This document shows, one piece after another, positions 1-9,010 of a DNA stretch of 64,000 nt (position 1 is the stretch's first letter; each line of letters starts with the position of its first letter). The notes below the pieces were generated by a model. The model did not search any database and was not told where the DNA came from. It worked only from the letters and a program-made list of their open reading frames with translations. The DNA comes from JAHDFB01 sp965658745 (GTDB lineage Bacteria > Bacteroidota > Bacteroidia > Chitinophagales > Saprospiraceae). Where the stretch lies: NCBI GenBank assembly GCA_965658745.1, contig CBFHTK010000002.1:124001-188000 (forward strand). The letters run 5' to 3'. Position numbers and translations under genes: made by a program.

Positions 1-39
1 TAGCAAAAACAGTAAAGGGTACTTCACAGGAATTTTCAT
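1..39 (-). CDS. Start of a truncated secreted protein gene (partial)
   Basis: On the minus strand an ATG at 37-39 opens a frame that runs off the left edge after 13 codons. The visible peptide is MKIPVKYPLLFLL, a basic start followed by a hydrophobic run, as in a signal peptide. It lies only 10 bases past the stop of the TonB receptor, so it is probably the next gene of the same operon. Function cannot be read from this fragment. Confidence 0.45.
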   Translation of the reverse strand, partial: MKIPVKYPLLFLL

Positions 40-49
40 CGTTTATTCT

Positions 50-1858
50 TTATAATTGGAATGATAAGCCAATTTCTATTTGTCTTTGGGGTTGATAAAA
101 ACCGGCTTGATGTTGGTAAATAGTATTAGTTATATTTTGGATAGCAAAAGTGGCTAATAATTTTCGATTGCCTTCATTGAAAAGTTCATATCTTAACTGA
201 CTATCCCACAGAAAGAAGGAATTCAAGGATTGCGAGTTTTCTTGATTAGTGAAGCGAGCACTTGAGATTATTGCTGAGTTGGTCCAACTCCACCTTAAGC
301 CTTCGAAGCGGATCGAACTTGTGATTTTATGAATAGGTGTATATATCAATTGTTTTCCAAAAAAGGGACTGCTAGAACTTGAATTGATCGAACGATTGTA
401 ATAGTAGTGTTGAGATAAATTTAGTCCTAGTTTCTTGGTGAGTGCTAATTTATAATCAATTATTAATTGTGCTCCGTACGACCGAACTTGTGATACATTT
501 TCTGGTCCCCAAAAGCTACCTTTCTGAACCCATTGAATTAAATTTTCGGTTTCCCTGTAAAATGCTAGAGTCCTAAAATCGATTGCACCTATTCTTCTGC
601 TGTATCCACTCGTCAATTTCCATGCGTCTTCTGGAAGTAAACTACTATTTCCCCCTGGTGACCAGTATAGATCATTTAGAGTTGGGAATCTCACAGCTCT
701 TTGAAGTTGAAAATGAAAATTGTATTTATTTGATTGGTATTTCCATTCTATCGATGGTAAAAAGCTATTTTGATAAACATAATTTCCACCAAGGATGAAC
801 TGATGAAGTTTATTTTGAAACTTGATCGAATTGCTGAGATTTGATTGTGTAAGCGATGCAGTAGATTCCGTAAAACTAGGATGGGAACCGTTTGTTGATT
901 TAATTTGCCACCAGCTATTAAAGCTTAGGCTTTTGGACAATTTTATCTTAGTAGTTGTTTGGGAAATGAAGCTATGAGCAAGGCCAAGATCGTCAACAAA
1001 GTTGTTGGTGAATCTTATTTCATCAAGTAAGTGGGCAAATTGTTGCTTAAAATCAATGTGTCGGAAACTTCTTTCTAGACCAATTTGAGTTCTTAGTTGT
1101 CGATCATTTTGAACGTCATTGTTTCCATTTCCTCCAAAAGATGCAGGTATTTCACGAAATGATTGAACATACCAAACTGATGGCTGGATAAGCCAGTTGT
1201 TAGCTTGAAAGAATCCATCGTAAATTGCTTGTCCAGAGTTTCGTTGAGCGTATTGCATGTTGTAACTAGAACTTCCTAAATCGACTTCGTATTCATTTTG
1301 TGCCCTGAGCACACTCCAAGATATTTTATGACTATAATTTTTTCTGGATTCGGCCCAACTTCCAGAAATTTCGTGGTTTTGCATGCTGTTATATCGATAT
1401 GTGATGCCAAGCAGCTGTTCATCTGGAGTCTTGTTTTCTAAAGAGATTTGACCTCCTATCGCAGTCTGCTCGAGACTAGAAATATAGAGGATGTGACTTT
1501 CGTCAAAAAGGGGTAATGCTAAAAGTGAAATGTCTGATATACCAAGCATGGGATTAGAGATCTGTATTCCCTTCCAAAGGACGCTGGATTGATTTGAAGT
1601 TGCACCCATAATTTGCATCGTGGAAGATTGACCTGGAGCATAGTTTCGAACATATGCGCCACTGTTTAGAAGTAGAGAAGACTCGGTGCTAATACCTGCT
1701 CGGTCACGTGTCACATCTGTAAATGGAGCAGATTGTCCTATTCTTGAGGCCGCAATTTCTATAGTATCGACATCATAGTTCGTTAGCTTTTGACCATTTA
1801 AAGGCATGGTACTTAAGCATAGTACCAACGTGATAACGGCTATCTGAGCTACTTTCAT
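50..1858 (-). CDS. TonB-dependent outer-membrane receptor, BtuB-like
   Basis: A 602-residue outer-membrane receptor. Residues 1-22 form a signal peptide. A plug domain follows at roughly 45-150 (start of mature plug near VDTIEIAASRIG; SVLWKGIQISNP is a typical plug segment), then a beta-barrel rich in alternating aromatic/polar strands that ends in the outer-membrane signature GLSFQL. There is no carboxypeptidase-like N-terminal extension and no SusD partner, so it resembles small BtuB-type vitamin or siderophore receptors rather than SusC. The substrate cannot be assigned and no cobalamin riboswitch is visible upstream. The start is fixed by a TACCTTTG box only 4 bases before the ATG. It is divergent from the PBP1a gene. 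Confidence 0.85.
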   Translation of the reverse strand: MKVAQIAVITLVLCLSTMPLNGQKLTNYDVDTIEIAASRIGQSAPFTDVTRDRAGISTESSLLLNSGAYVRNYAPGQSSTMQIMGATSNQSSVLWKGIQISNPMLGISDISLLALPLFDESHILYISSLEQTAIGGQISLENKTPDEQLLGITYRYNSMQNHEISGSWAESRKNYSHKISWSVLRAQNEYEVDLGSSSYNMQYAQRNSGQAIYDGFFQANNWLIQPSVWYVQSFREIPASFGGNGNNDVQNDRQLRTQIGLERSFRHIDFKQQFAHLLDEIRFTNNFVDDLGLAHSFISQTTTKIKLSKSLSFNSWWQIKSTNGSHPSFTESTASLTQSNLSNSIKFQNKLHQFILGGNYVYQNSFLPSIEWKYQSNKYNFHFQLQRAVRFPTLNDLYWSPGGNSSLLPEDAWKLTSGYSRRIGAIDFRTLAFYRETENLIQWVQKGSFWGPENVSQVRSYGAQLIIDYKLALTKKLGLNLSQHYYYNRSINSSSSSPFFGKQLIYTPIHKITSSIRFEGLRWSWTNSAIISSARFTNQENSQSLNSFFLWDSQLRYELFNEGNRKLLATFAIQNITNTIYQHQAGFYQPQRQIEIGLSFQL

Positions 1859-1862
1859 GACG

Positions 1863-1870
1863 CAAAGGTA
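1863..1870 (-). promoter_or_regulatory. -7 promoter box (TACCTTTG) for the TonB receptor
   Basis: The minus strand reads TACCTTTG, a perfect match to the Bacteroidota -7 consensus TAnnTTTG, followed by 4 bases and the ATG. No clear -33 TTTG is seen. Transcription would begin at or next to the start codon, so the transcript is probably leaderless. Confidence 0.6.
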
Positions 1871-1986
1871 TAGCTTAAATCTATATCTCTTACATTATAT
1901 TGGGTACCAACATACTGCGCTTTGTTTCGCGAAACGCGGGTCATTCGAGGCCTTTTTATCAACTTCAAAAATTCAATTAATACTTG

Positions 1987-1994
1987 TACATTTG
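1987..1994 (+). promoter_or_regulatory. -7 promoter box (TACATTTG) for the PBP1a operon
   Basis: TACATTTG matches TAnnTTTG and lies 34 bases before the PBP1a ATG at 2029. It sits in the divergent intergenic region shared with the TonB receptor. The -33 element is not obvious. Confidence 0.5.
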
Positions 1995-2028
1995 TTTCTC
2001 TACTCTCGAGTACTGAGTAGCTTTTAAT

Positions 2029-4599
2029 ATGAAGAAATACTGGGAAAAATACAAGTCGCTGTTGATCAAATTGTTGTGGATAGGAATGTTATCTGGAATA
2101 GCCATTCTTGCGTTTTTTTTAGTAGCCGCTAGTTGGGATATACCATCTTTCGAAGCGCTCGAGAATCCTGAATATGATTCTGCATCGGTTATTTATTCAA
2201 ATGATGAGACCATATTTGGAACTTACTATATTGAAAATAGATTGCCTGTTGAGTATGATGATTTGCCACCTTCAATGATTTCGGCACTGGTATCAACAGA
2301 AGATGCAAGGTTTCATGAACATAATGGAATAGATATTCGAGCACTAGGTCGTGTTGCGGTAAAAACTGTTCTACTTGGACAAGATTCGGGTGGTGGTGGT
2401 TCTACAATCACTCAGCAGCTTGCCAAACTACTTTTTAAACGTCCCAATCTTCGCGGTAAGAATAAGCTTAGCCGGATTATAGCGCTTGTGCAGGTAAAAT
2501 TTAAGGAATGGTTAACGGCAGTGAGGCTTGAAAAGCAGTACACGAAGGAGGAGATCATGACAATGTATCTCAACAAGTTCGAATTCATAAATGGAGCACA
2601 CGGTGTGTACGCAGCAGCTGAAACTTATTTTAATAAGTCCCTTGATTCAATGAGAATTGAGGAGAACGCAGTTCTTGTAGGTATGCTAAAGAACCCGAGT
2701 CTCTATAATCCGATAAGATTTCCCGAGAAAGCGCAAAAGCGCCGTAATGTAGTGCTGAAGCAAATGGAAAGATACGGCGAGCTCACTACTGCTGAATATG
2801 ATTCCTTGAAGCTGATAGAAATTGACATGTCTGATTTCAATCGCGAGACTCAATCTGAAGGTGTAGGTCCTTATTTTCGATCTGAGTTGACAAAATGGTT
2901 GAAAAGTCTACTAGCTAAAGAAGAGTATCGTAAAATAGACGGAACAGAATATAATATCTATACAGACGGCTTGAAGATATACACTACAATAGATCTTGAT
3001 TATCAACAAGCTGCTGAAGAGGCTGTAAATGAGCATATGAAAGGATTGCAGGAAAGATACTTCGAACGGTGGAAAGGGAAAAACATCTTCACTTATGATA
3101 CGGAGGACAATCAAGAAGAAATAAGGAGAGAATCATTTGATAGACATGTGCGAAATTCAGAGAGATATAAGAATTTATATTTTAGAATGATGAAGCCTTC
3201 CCTAGATGCACTCAAGAATAAATATCCAGATATTAGGACAGGACCACTAATGATCAGATCACTAGTCAATGTCAAAAATCCAGATAGAGACTTGAGACAA
3301 TTGGTGCGAAAGACTATCGTTAACACTAGTGAAATAGACTTTCTGAAAAGTGTTCTCGATTCAAAACAGTTTGCGAAAGTGAAAGAAGATTATGCTCTTT
3401 TTGATGCAAAATATGAAGAAGAGTTCAATACTCCGATAAAAATGAAAGTATTTGCATACAATGATGCTGGAGAAGAAGAACGTGAAATGACACCTTTAGA
3501 TAGTGTTCTATATCATTATCAACATATGCAAATTGGGATGGTAAGTATGGAGCCTGGAACTGGATATGTGAAGTCATGGGTTGGTGGTGTTAATCATAGG
3601 TATTTCAAATACGACCATGTTAACTCTAGACGACAGGTTGGTTCCACAATTAAGCCTTTTGTCTACGCTTCAGCAATCGCATTTTCTAATGTTTCTCCTT
3701 GTCAGACTTTTGAAGATATTCAATATACCATTGCACCAGGAGATGATGATTTTGACGTCACAGACGAATGGTCACCAGGAAATGCAAATGAGAAATTCTC
3801 AGGTAATCCTTACAATTTGTATCAAGGACTTCTTTACTCCAAGAATAGTATCTCCGTTCGCATACTTAAGGAAATGGGGACTGTTACTTTGGTGCGTGAC
3901 TTATTGGATAATGTCGGAATCGATAAAGAGAAAAAACATCCTAATGGCGAGCCGATTGTTCCCTACGTTCCTTCTTTGTGTTTGGGAGCACTAGATCTTA
4001 CTGTGATGGAAATGGTAGGAGCATATGGAACGTGGGCAAATAATGGAACATATGTCGAACCAGTTTTCGTGCAACGGATAGAAGATAAGAATGGTAAGGG
4101 GCTTTATGCGGCAGCACCAAAGAAGAAATTGGCAATCAATCCTACTTACAATCAAGTTATGGTTGATATGCTGCAGAATAATGTAGGTGGAAATTACAAG
4201 CTTGGTATCAAAAGCCAAGCCGGTGGAAAAACTGGAACGACCAATGACTATGCAGATGGTTGGTTTATGGGTATCACTCCCAGTTTAGTTGTGGGAACTT
4301 GGGTAGGAGGAGATGATAAGTGGATTCGATTCTTTACATTGCAAGAAGGGCAAGGATTCGTGATGGCAAGACCAGTTTTTCAGAAATTTATACAGAAGCT
4401 AGAAGCTGATCCTGAGATTGACTACGATGAGGAGAAGCAATTTCCAGAAAAGAATATGGCGGTCTTTGATTTGATAAACTGTGAGAGGTATAAACAACTT
4501 GAGCCAGAAGAAGAAGCCAGCGAAAGGGAGCAAGAGGAAGTTGAGGTACTGTTTGATGAAGACGAATTTGACGAAGAGTTTGATGAGGAATTTGAGTAA
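2029..4599 (+). CDS. mrcA: Class A penicillin-binding protein 1A (bifunctional transglycosylase/transpeptidase)
   Basis: This 856-residue protein polymerises and cross-links peptidoglycan at the inner membrane. A short basic N-terminus and one membrane helix (about 14-34) anchor it. The GT51 domain shows EDARFHEHNG (91-100, catalytic Glu91), GGGGSTITQQ (121-130) and the RLEKQYTKEEIMTMYLN segment. The transpeptidase domain has the SxxK motif STIK (Ser539, Lys542), an SKNS motif, and KTGT at 734-737. A long insertion separates the two catalytic domains. The last 35 or so residues are extremely acidic (Asp/Glu runs), which is unusual. It is first in a compact operon, with the HEAT-cyclophilin lipoprotein starting 16 bases downstream. 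Family assignment is certain; mrcA/ponA naming is by family. Confidence 0.95.
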   Translation: MKKYWEKYKSLLIKLLWIGMLSGIAILAFFLVAASWDIPSFEALENPEYDSASVIYSNDETIFGTYYIENRLPVEYDDLPPSMISALVSTEDARFHEHNGIDIRALGRVAVKTVLLGQDSGGGGSTITQQLAKLLFKRPNLRGKNKLSRIIALVQVKFKEWLTAVRLEKQYTKEEIMTMYLNKFEFINGAHGVYAAAETYFNKSLDSMRIEENAVLVGMLKNPSLYNPIRFPEKAQKRRNVVLKQMERYGELTTAEYDSLKLIEIDMSDFNRETQSEGVGPYFRSELTKWLKSLLAKEEYRKIDGTEYNIYTDGLKIYTTIDLDYQQAAEEAVNEHMKGLQERYFERWKGKNIFTYDTEDNQEEIRRESFDRHVRNSERYKNLYFRMMKPSLDALKNKYPDIRTGPLMIRSLVNVKNPDRDLRQLVRKTIVNTSEIDFLKSVLDSKQFAKVKEDYALFDAKYEEEFNTPIKMKVFAYNDAGEEEREMTPLDSVLYHYQHMQIGMVSMEPGTGYVKSWVGGVNHRYFKYDHVNSRRQVGSTIKPFVYASAIAFSNVSPCQTFEDIQYTIAPGDDDFDVTDEWSPGNANEKFSGNPYNLYQGLLYSKNSISVRILKEMGTVTLVRDLLDNVGIDKEKKHPNGEPIVPYVPSLCLGALDLTVMEMVGAYGTWANNGTYVEPVFVQRIEDKNGKGLYAAAPKKKLAINPTYNQVMVDMLQNNVGGNYKLGIKSQAGGKTGTTNDYADGWFMGITPSLVVGTWVGGDDKWIRFFTLQEGQGFVMARPVFQKFIQKLEADPEIDYDEEKQFPEKNMAVFDLINCERYKQLEPEEEASEREQEEVEVLFDEDEFDEEFDEEFE

Positions 4600-4615
4600 A
4601 CTAATGATATTTAGT

Positions 4616-6712
4616 ATGGAACAAAATGAAGGTATTCACAGAATTGAAAGAAAGAAATTTCTTATTGGATACTTTTTGGCAGTTATGTTTTTTGGACTTG
4701 CTCTAAGCTCGTGTGTGCCGCCAAGTGGAGAGAATAATTATCATGATCCAGTGCAGGACTTCTCTGTTCCATTGACAAAAGTCATTTATAATCTTCAAAA
4801 CAGACAAGATCTTGATAGTCTAAAATACTACATGGCTCATCCAGATCCGATGGCACGTTTTTGTGCAGTGAGAGCATTTGGTTCAATAATTGATAAACAG
4901 GCAATAGCTCCGATCGCTCGGGCATTGCAAGATTCAGTTTTTGAGATTAGAGCAGAGGCAGCTTATGTTGCTGGACAGCAAAGGGATAGCAGTTTAGTAG
5001 ATGCTCTGCTTGATGCATTTGAGACAAATAAAAGTAAAGAGGTTGACCATCTTTTGAATAGAAATATTCTAGAAGCTGTAGGTAAAATTGGTTCGGAAGT
5101 TCATCTGAATTATTTGACTAATTCCAGTCCCTATCCCAAAAAGTACGTGCTTCTTAACGAAGGAAAGGCACATGCAATTTATCAGTTTGCTTTGAGAGGT
5201 ATGACAACTGAGAAAGGCACTGCTGAAATGGTCCGTTTTCTAACGGAAGAATACGGTGGTTCCGCAACGCTGATAGCTGCGCATTATCTCCAAAGAGCTA
5301 AGAACATCGATATTGATTCACATAAATTTCAACTTCTACAGGCAATGATTAGGTCTGAAGATCCGAATGTAAGGATGTGCTTGGCTTCAGCTTTGGGAAA
5401 GTCTGGTTCTACCGATGTACTTTCAACATACATAGGTTTCTTGAAAAAAGAATCAGATCCTCGTGTAATCATTAACGGCCTAAGACAATCCAATGATTTT
5501 CCTTATATAGAAATGATCGATCATATCTTAGCTTTACTTAATCATAAAAATGATCAAGTTGCTATTGAGGCTGCCAATTGGATTGGTCGGAATGGAAAAC
5601 CTGCCGATTATCGATTTTATGTAGACTACGTGGATAAAGTTAATGATGCGAACGTCAAAATAGCTATCAAAGGATCAGTCCTGAAACTCCTAGGTCAAAA
5701 TTATCCAAATACAAAGGGTAAAATTGTAAGTGAACTCAAGACTGCTTTTGAAAGTACGAGTAATCCGTACGAGAAGGCATTTATTTTACAATCTTTAGGG
5801 GCAAACCCCTATCTCTACCAAACAGTTTATGATCTTGCTTTTCCCGATTCTGCGCTGGTAGTAAAAAGTAAAGGTGTTGAGATTCTTGGATCCATTTTAA
5901 CAGATTATTTGCCTTCGCAATCGAGAGGAGTACAGCGTTACTACGCTCCGATTATTATGAACTTCTTGAATGAAGCTCTTCAATCAAGGGATATAGGAAT
6001 GATAGCAGCAAGTGCATATTCAATATACGCTGCCGATAATGAGTTAGTCAAAGCTAGAATTGATAGTGCTTTGCTTGCTCAGGCATATAGTGAATTGTCA
6101 ATGCCAGCAGATATAGAGGCTATTAACTATTGTATTCAGGCGATCAATAAGCATATTCCTGGGGCTGCAATACCTTTGAAAATTTCTGATAATTTGAGAA
6201 CATTTGATATGAATACACTGGAAGTTTTAGGCAGAGACCCCATTGCGGTAATATCAACTTCTCAAGGAGATATACGAGTAAAGTTATTCACAAATCATGC
6301 ACCTGCAACAGTAATGAATTTTGTTGATCTTGCTCAACAAGGCTATTACGTTGACAAGGTAGTTCATCGAGTTGTTTCAAATTTTGTCCTTCAAACTGGC
6401 TGTCCACGAGGCGATGGATATGGAAGTGAAGATTATACAATTCGAAGTGAATTATCTCCTTTAAATTATTTAGAATCTGGTTATATTGGCATGGCCTCTG
6501 CGGGTAAGCATACAGAAAGTACACAGTGGTTTATTACTCATAGCCCGACGCCACATCTTAGTGGAAATTATACCATTTTTGGTAAAGTCGAAGGTGGTAT
6601 GGATGTAGCTAATTCTATACGAGTGGGAGACCAAATTCAGGGAATAAACATTATTAAAGATATGGTAAATGTGCCATTAGAAACAGAACAAGAAACAGAT
6701 GAAAATAACTAG
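4616..6712 (+). CDS. Lipoprotein with HEAT repeats and a C-terminal cyclophilin-type prolyl isomerase
   Basis: I chose the ATG at 4616 (698 residues) rather than the upstream in-frame start at 4481, which lies inside the PBP1a gene. From 4616 the protein has a basic N-terminus, a hydrophobic stretch and the lipobox LSSC, giving a lipidated envelope protein. Residues about 50-430 are helical HEAT-like repeats (for example PMARFCAVRAFGSI, EIRAEAAYVAG). Residues about 544-690 form a cyclophilin-type peptidyl-prolyl isomerase: ISTSQGDIRVKLF, HRVVSNFVLQTGCPRGDGYG with the conserved Arg, and GMASAGKHTESTQWFITHS. It likely helps outer-membrane or periplasmic folding. The 3' end overlaps gcvT by 14 bases, so the two are translationally linked. 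The substrate is unknown. Confidence 0.88.
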   Translation: MEQNEGIHRIERKKFLIGYFLAVMFFGLALSSCVPPSGENNYHDPVQDFSVPLTKVIYNLQNRQDLDSLKYYMAHPDPMARFCAVRAFGSIIDKQAIAPIARALQDSVFEIRAEAAYVAGQQRDSSLVDALLDAFETNKSKEVDHLLNRNILEAVGKIGSEVHLNYLTNSSPYPKKYVLLNEGKAHAIYQFALRGMTTEKGTAEMVRFLTEEYGGSATLIAAHYLQRAKNIDIDSHKFQLLQAMIRSEDPNVRMCLASALGKSGSTDVLSTYIGFLKKESDPRVIINGLRQSNDFPYIEMIDHILALLNHKNDQVAIEAANWIGRNGKPADYRFYVDYVDKVNDANVKIAIKGSVLKLLGQNYPNTKGKIVSELKTAFESTSNPYEKAFILQSLGANPYLYQTVYDLAFPDSALVVKSKGVEILGSILTDYLPSQSRGVQRYYAPIIMNFLNEALQSRDIGMIAASAYSIYAADNELVKARIDSALLAQAYSELSMPADIEAINYCIQAINKHIPGAAIPLKISDNLRTFDMNTLEVLGRDPIAVISTSQGDIRVKLFTNHAPATVMNFVDLAQQGYYVDKVVHRVVSNFVLQTGCPRGDGYGSEDYTIRSELSPLNYLESGYIGMASAGKHTESTQWFITHSPTPHLSGNYTIFGKVEGGMDVANSIRVGDQIQGINIIKDMVNVPLETEQETDENN

Positions 6713-7790
6713 TTTGACAAAAATGCATCATGAACTGGGTGCAAAAATGGCTGAATTTGCTGGCTATGAAATGCCGATTGTATATTCTTCTATTAAGGAA
6801 GAGCACATGGCTGTACGTGAAAATGCAGGAATCTTTGATGTTTCTCACATGGGAGAATTTTTGGTTAGAGGAGCTAACGCACTTGATTTTCTGCAAAAGA
6901 TTAGTAGCAATGATGTTTCAAAATTAGAAATAGGGCAAGCTCAGTATTCGTGCATACCAAACCAAAGCGGTGGGATCGTAGACGATTTTTTGGTCTACAG
7001 GCTAGATGAGGAAGAATATATGCTTGTAGTGAATGCAAGTAATATCGAAAAAGACTGGAATTGGATATCCAAATTTAAACCTGATGATGTTCATATGGCC
7101 GATGTTTCCGATAGCTCTGGATTATTGGCGGTCCAAGGGCCAAAGGCTTCAGAAATTCTGCAGTCTTTGACAGAGATCAATCTTAAAGAGATTAGTTTCT
7201 ATCATTTCAAAGTAGGCACTTTTGCGGGAATCGAAGATGTTATTATTTCAGCGACTGGCTATACTGGTAGTGGTGGATTCGAATTATACGTAGATAATGT
7301 TTATTTGATTGATTTGTGGGAGAAGATAATGGAAGTAGGTGCTCCTAAAGGGCTTGTACCTGCGGGATTAGGCGCAAGAGATACGCTTCGACTAGAAATG
7401 GGCTATTGCCTCTATGGTAACGATATTACAGACGATACTTCTCCAATTGAGGCCGGTTTAGGTTGGATTACAAAGACAAAAAAGGGAGAGTTCAACTCAT
7501 CAAAAATTTTCAAAAAGCAAAGATCTGAAGGTGTAACTCGAAAATTGGTTGGTTTTAAGGTCGATGATCGGAGAGTGCCAAGACATGACTATGAAATTCT
7601 CAATGATAAAGAAGAAAAGATTGGGTTTGTGACATCCGGTACCTTGTCGCCTAGTCTAGAGGGACCTATTGGAATGGGATATGTTGAGAAGGAGTATTCG
7701 ACTTTAGGTACTTCAATATTGATCAATACAGGCCGAAAAAATCTAAAAGCAACAGTTACTCGTACACCATTTTACTTAAGAGAAGAATAA
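6699..7790 (+). CDS. gcvT: Glycine cleavage system T protein (aminomethyltransferase)
   Basis: The 363-residue T protein transfers the methylene group from aminomethyl-lipoyl H protein to tetrahydrofolate, releasing ammonia. Visible family features are the N-terminal HHELGAKMAEFAGYEMPI block, GIFDVSHMGE, GGIVDD (91-96, catalytic Asp region), TGYTGSGGFELY, and GLGARDTLRLEMGYCLYG. The C-terminal barrel contains GFVTSGTLSPSL. Length is standard. It overlaps the preceding lipoprotein gene by 14 bases and is followed by an intrinsic terminator, so it ends the PBP1a operon. The P protein is encoded far away at 29150; the H protein and lipoamide dehydrogenase are not in the window. Confidence 0.97.
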   Translation: MKITSLTKMHHELGAKMAEFAGYEMPIVYSSIKEEHMAVRENAGIFDVSHMGEFLVRGANALDFLQKISSNDVSKLEIGQAQYSCIPNQSGGIVDDFLVYRLDEEEYMLVVNASNIEKDWNWISKFKPDDVHMADVSDSSGLLAVQGPKASEILQSLTEINLKEISFYHFKVGTFAGIEDVIISATGYTGSGGFELYVDNVYLIDLWEKIMEVGAPKGLVPAGLGARDTLRLEMGYCLYGNDITDDTSPIEAGLGWITKTKKGEFNSSKIFKKQRSEGVTRKLVGFKVDDRRVPRHDYEILNDKEEKIGFVTSGTLSPSLEGPIGMGYVEKEYSTLGTSILINTGRKNLKATVTRTPFYLREE

Positions 7791-7823
7791 GTAATGCCAA
7801 AGCTATAAAAGTAGAAGAACTTG

Positions 7824-7851
7824 TCGGAATTATTTTCCGATGAGTTTTTTT
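7824..7851 (+). terminator. Intrinsic terminator after gcvT
   Basis: The arms TCGGAA and TTCCGA (7824-7840) form a short hairpin, followed by a T run at 7845-7851. It lies 34 bases past gcvT. Confidence 0.65.
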
Positions 7852-7852
7852 A

Positions 7853-8362
7853 CTAAAATGTAAGATCAAACTGATAAATCGGTCCTAGTTCCATTTCGAT
7901 ATTGCCTTGAATAAACCAATCATTGTCTATTTTTTCGCCTTGAATACATCCCTGATCTGTCGTGCGAAATTGGCTGCTATACCAGCAGAAGCAGGTTCGG
8001 CTAATACTTACATTTTGTGTTAAGTCTATATTTTCATAACTAAAAGAAGTAGAGTTGTTATCCACTTGGATGTAAATCAAATTAGAAAATTCGTCATCTG
8101 CAATGTTAGGATCTCCCTCTGTATACGTATAGATAGAAAATATAGTAGACCCGTCGTCATTAACCAATGTGCCGATTGAATCTTGAGTAAGTTTCATGCC
8201 TGTTATAATTTCGAAGGTGCAATCATAATCTTTAGGGCATTTGTTGGTAATTACTTCATTCGTAATTTCATCTAAGCATGTGAAATCGCAGCTATCACAA
8301 GAAGTTACTGGATCACAAGAGAAAAATAGAAAGACGATCGAGGAGAGGAATAGATATTTCAT
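7853..8362 (-). CDS. Small cysteine-rich lipoprotein, unknown function
   Basis: 169 residues with a lipoprotein signal: a hydrophobic run then FLFFSC, so Cys16 would be lipidated. The mature N-terminus is rich in cysteines (CDPVTSCDSCDFTCLDE, then a CPKDYDC segment), with a further FCWYSS and CIQG pair, suggesting disulphides or a bound metal in the envelope. I recognise no family. It lies downstream of the truncated speE gene on the same strand (about 80 bases apart) and converges on gcvT. Confidence 0.65.
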   Translation of the reverse strand: MKYLFLSSIVFLFFSCDPVTSCDSCDFTCLDEITNEVITNKCPKDYDCTFEIITGMKLTQDSIGTLVNDDGSTIFSIYTYTEGDPNIADDEFSNLIYIQVDNNSTSFSYENIDLTQNVSISRTCFCWYSSQFRTTDQGCIQGEKIDNDWFIQGNIEMELGPIYQFDLTF

Positions 8363-8443
8363 AGATTATTATTCTTTTGCCATATAGATGAGGATTTCTG
8401 AAATATGGTTGGTCATGAAGGTAAGTTGATCACCAAGTAGGCA

Positions 8444-9010
8444 CTATTTTTTTCCGCCTTCATTTAACTCTCGCCAGTGCGTTAAATAATACTGTAGAAT
8501 AACTGGTCTATCCAATTGATTGGCTTCAACCATATTTCTTTTCTTTTCGATATCTTTTGAAAAGTGAAAAATGCGAGGTAGAATCTCATTGTCAATGAAT
8601 TTTGTATTGATATCAGTCCTAATTTGAGATAAATTGAAACCACTAGCTTGATTTGTAGCCATGACAAATCCCCAATTTCCAAAAGAAGGTATATTGATTT
8701 CAAATGGCCTAACATGCTTTAATCCTGCTTCTTGAACGGACTTTTCTACGCTCCAAAATGCCAATGGAGATAGATCGGGACCGGTGGCTTGGGTACAGAA
8801 AACTCCACCTAGATTCAAGCTTTCTTGCACAAGCTGATAGAATGCAACACTGTAAAGTTTGCTCAAAGCCTCATTGTTTGGATCAGGTAGATCGGCAACT
8901 ATTAAATCGTATTTATTTTTGTGATCCAGTAACCAGCGAAAAGCGTCGTCGTGATAGATCTTTACATACTTAATCCAGCCTACTCTATCATTATGCAATC
9001 TAAAGCGACT
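8444..9010 (-). pseudogene. speE: Spermidine synthase (polyamine aminopropyltransferase), 5'-truncated
   Basis: The frame encodes only the C-terminal half of a SpeE catalytic domain. Present are HNDRVGWIKYVKIYHDDAFR, the catalytic segment YDLIVADLPDPN (conserved Asp and DP), and PLAFWSVEKSVQEAGL. Absent are the upstream GGGDG decarboxy-SAM-binding half and the N-terminal membrane domain often fused to this type. Reading upstream, the frame stays open for four more codons (ending near 9010) and then meets TAA; the only start in place is a TTG at 8996-8998. A positive-strand gene begins inside the break at 8993. A full enzyme would need at least 100 more residues. I call it a remnant produced by rearrangement; an assembly join error is the alternative. 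It faces away from speD, its pathway partner. Confidence 0.7.

Noticed and set aside
3581..3994. A 137-codon frame inside the PBP1a gene
   Set aside because: It is out of frame with strong transpeptidase motifs on the same strand and has no family features.
4481..4615. Upstream start for the HEAT-cyclophilin lipoprotein
   Set aside because: It lies inside the PBP1a gene and would bury the lipoprotein signal; the ATG at 4616 gives a clean signal and lipobox.
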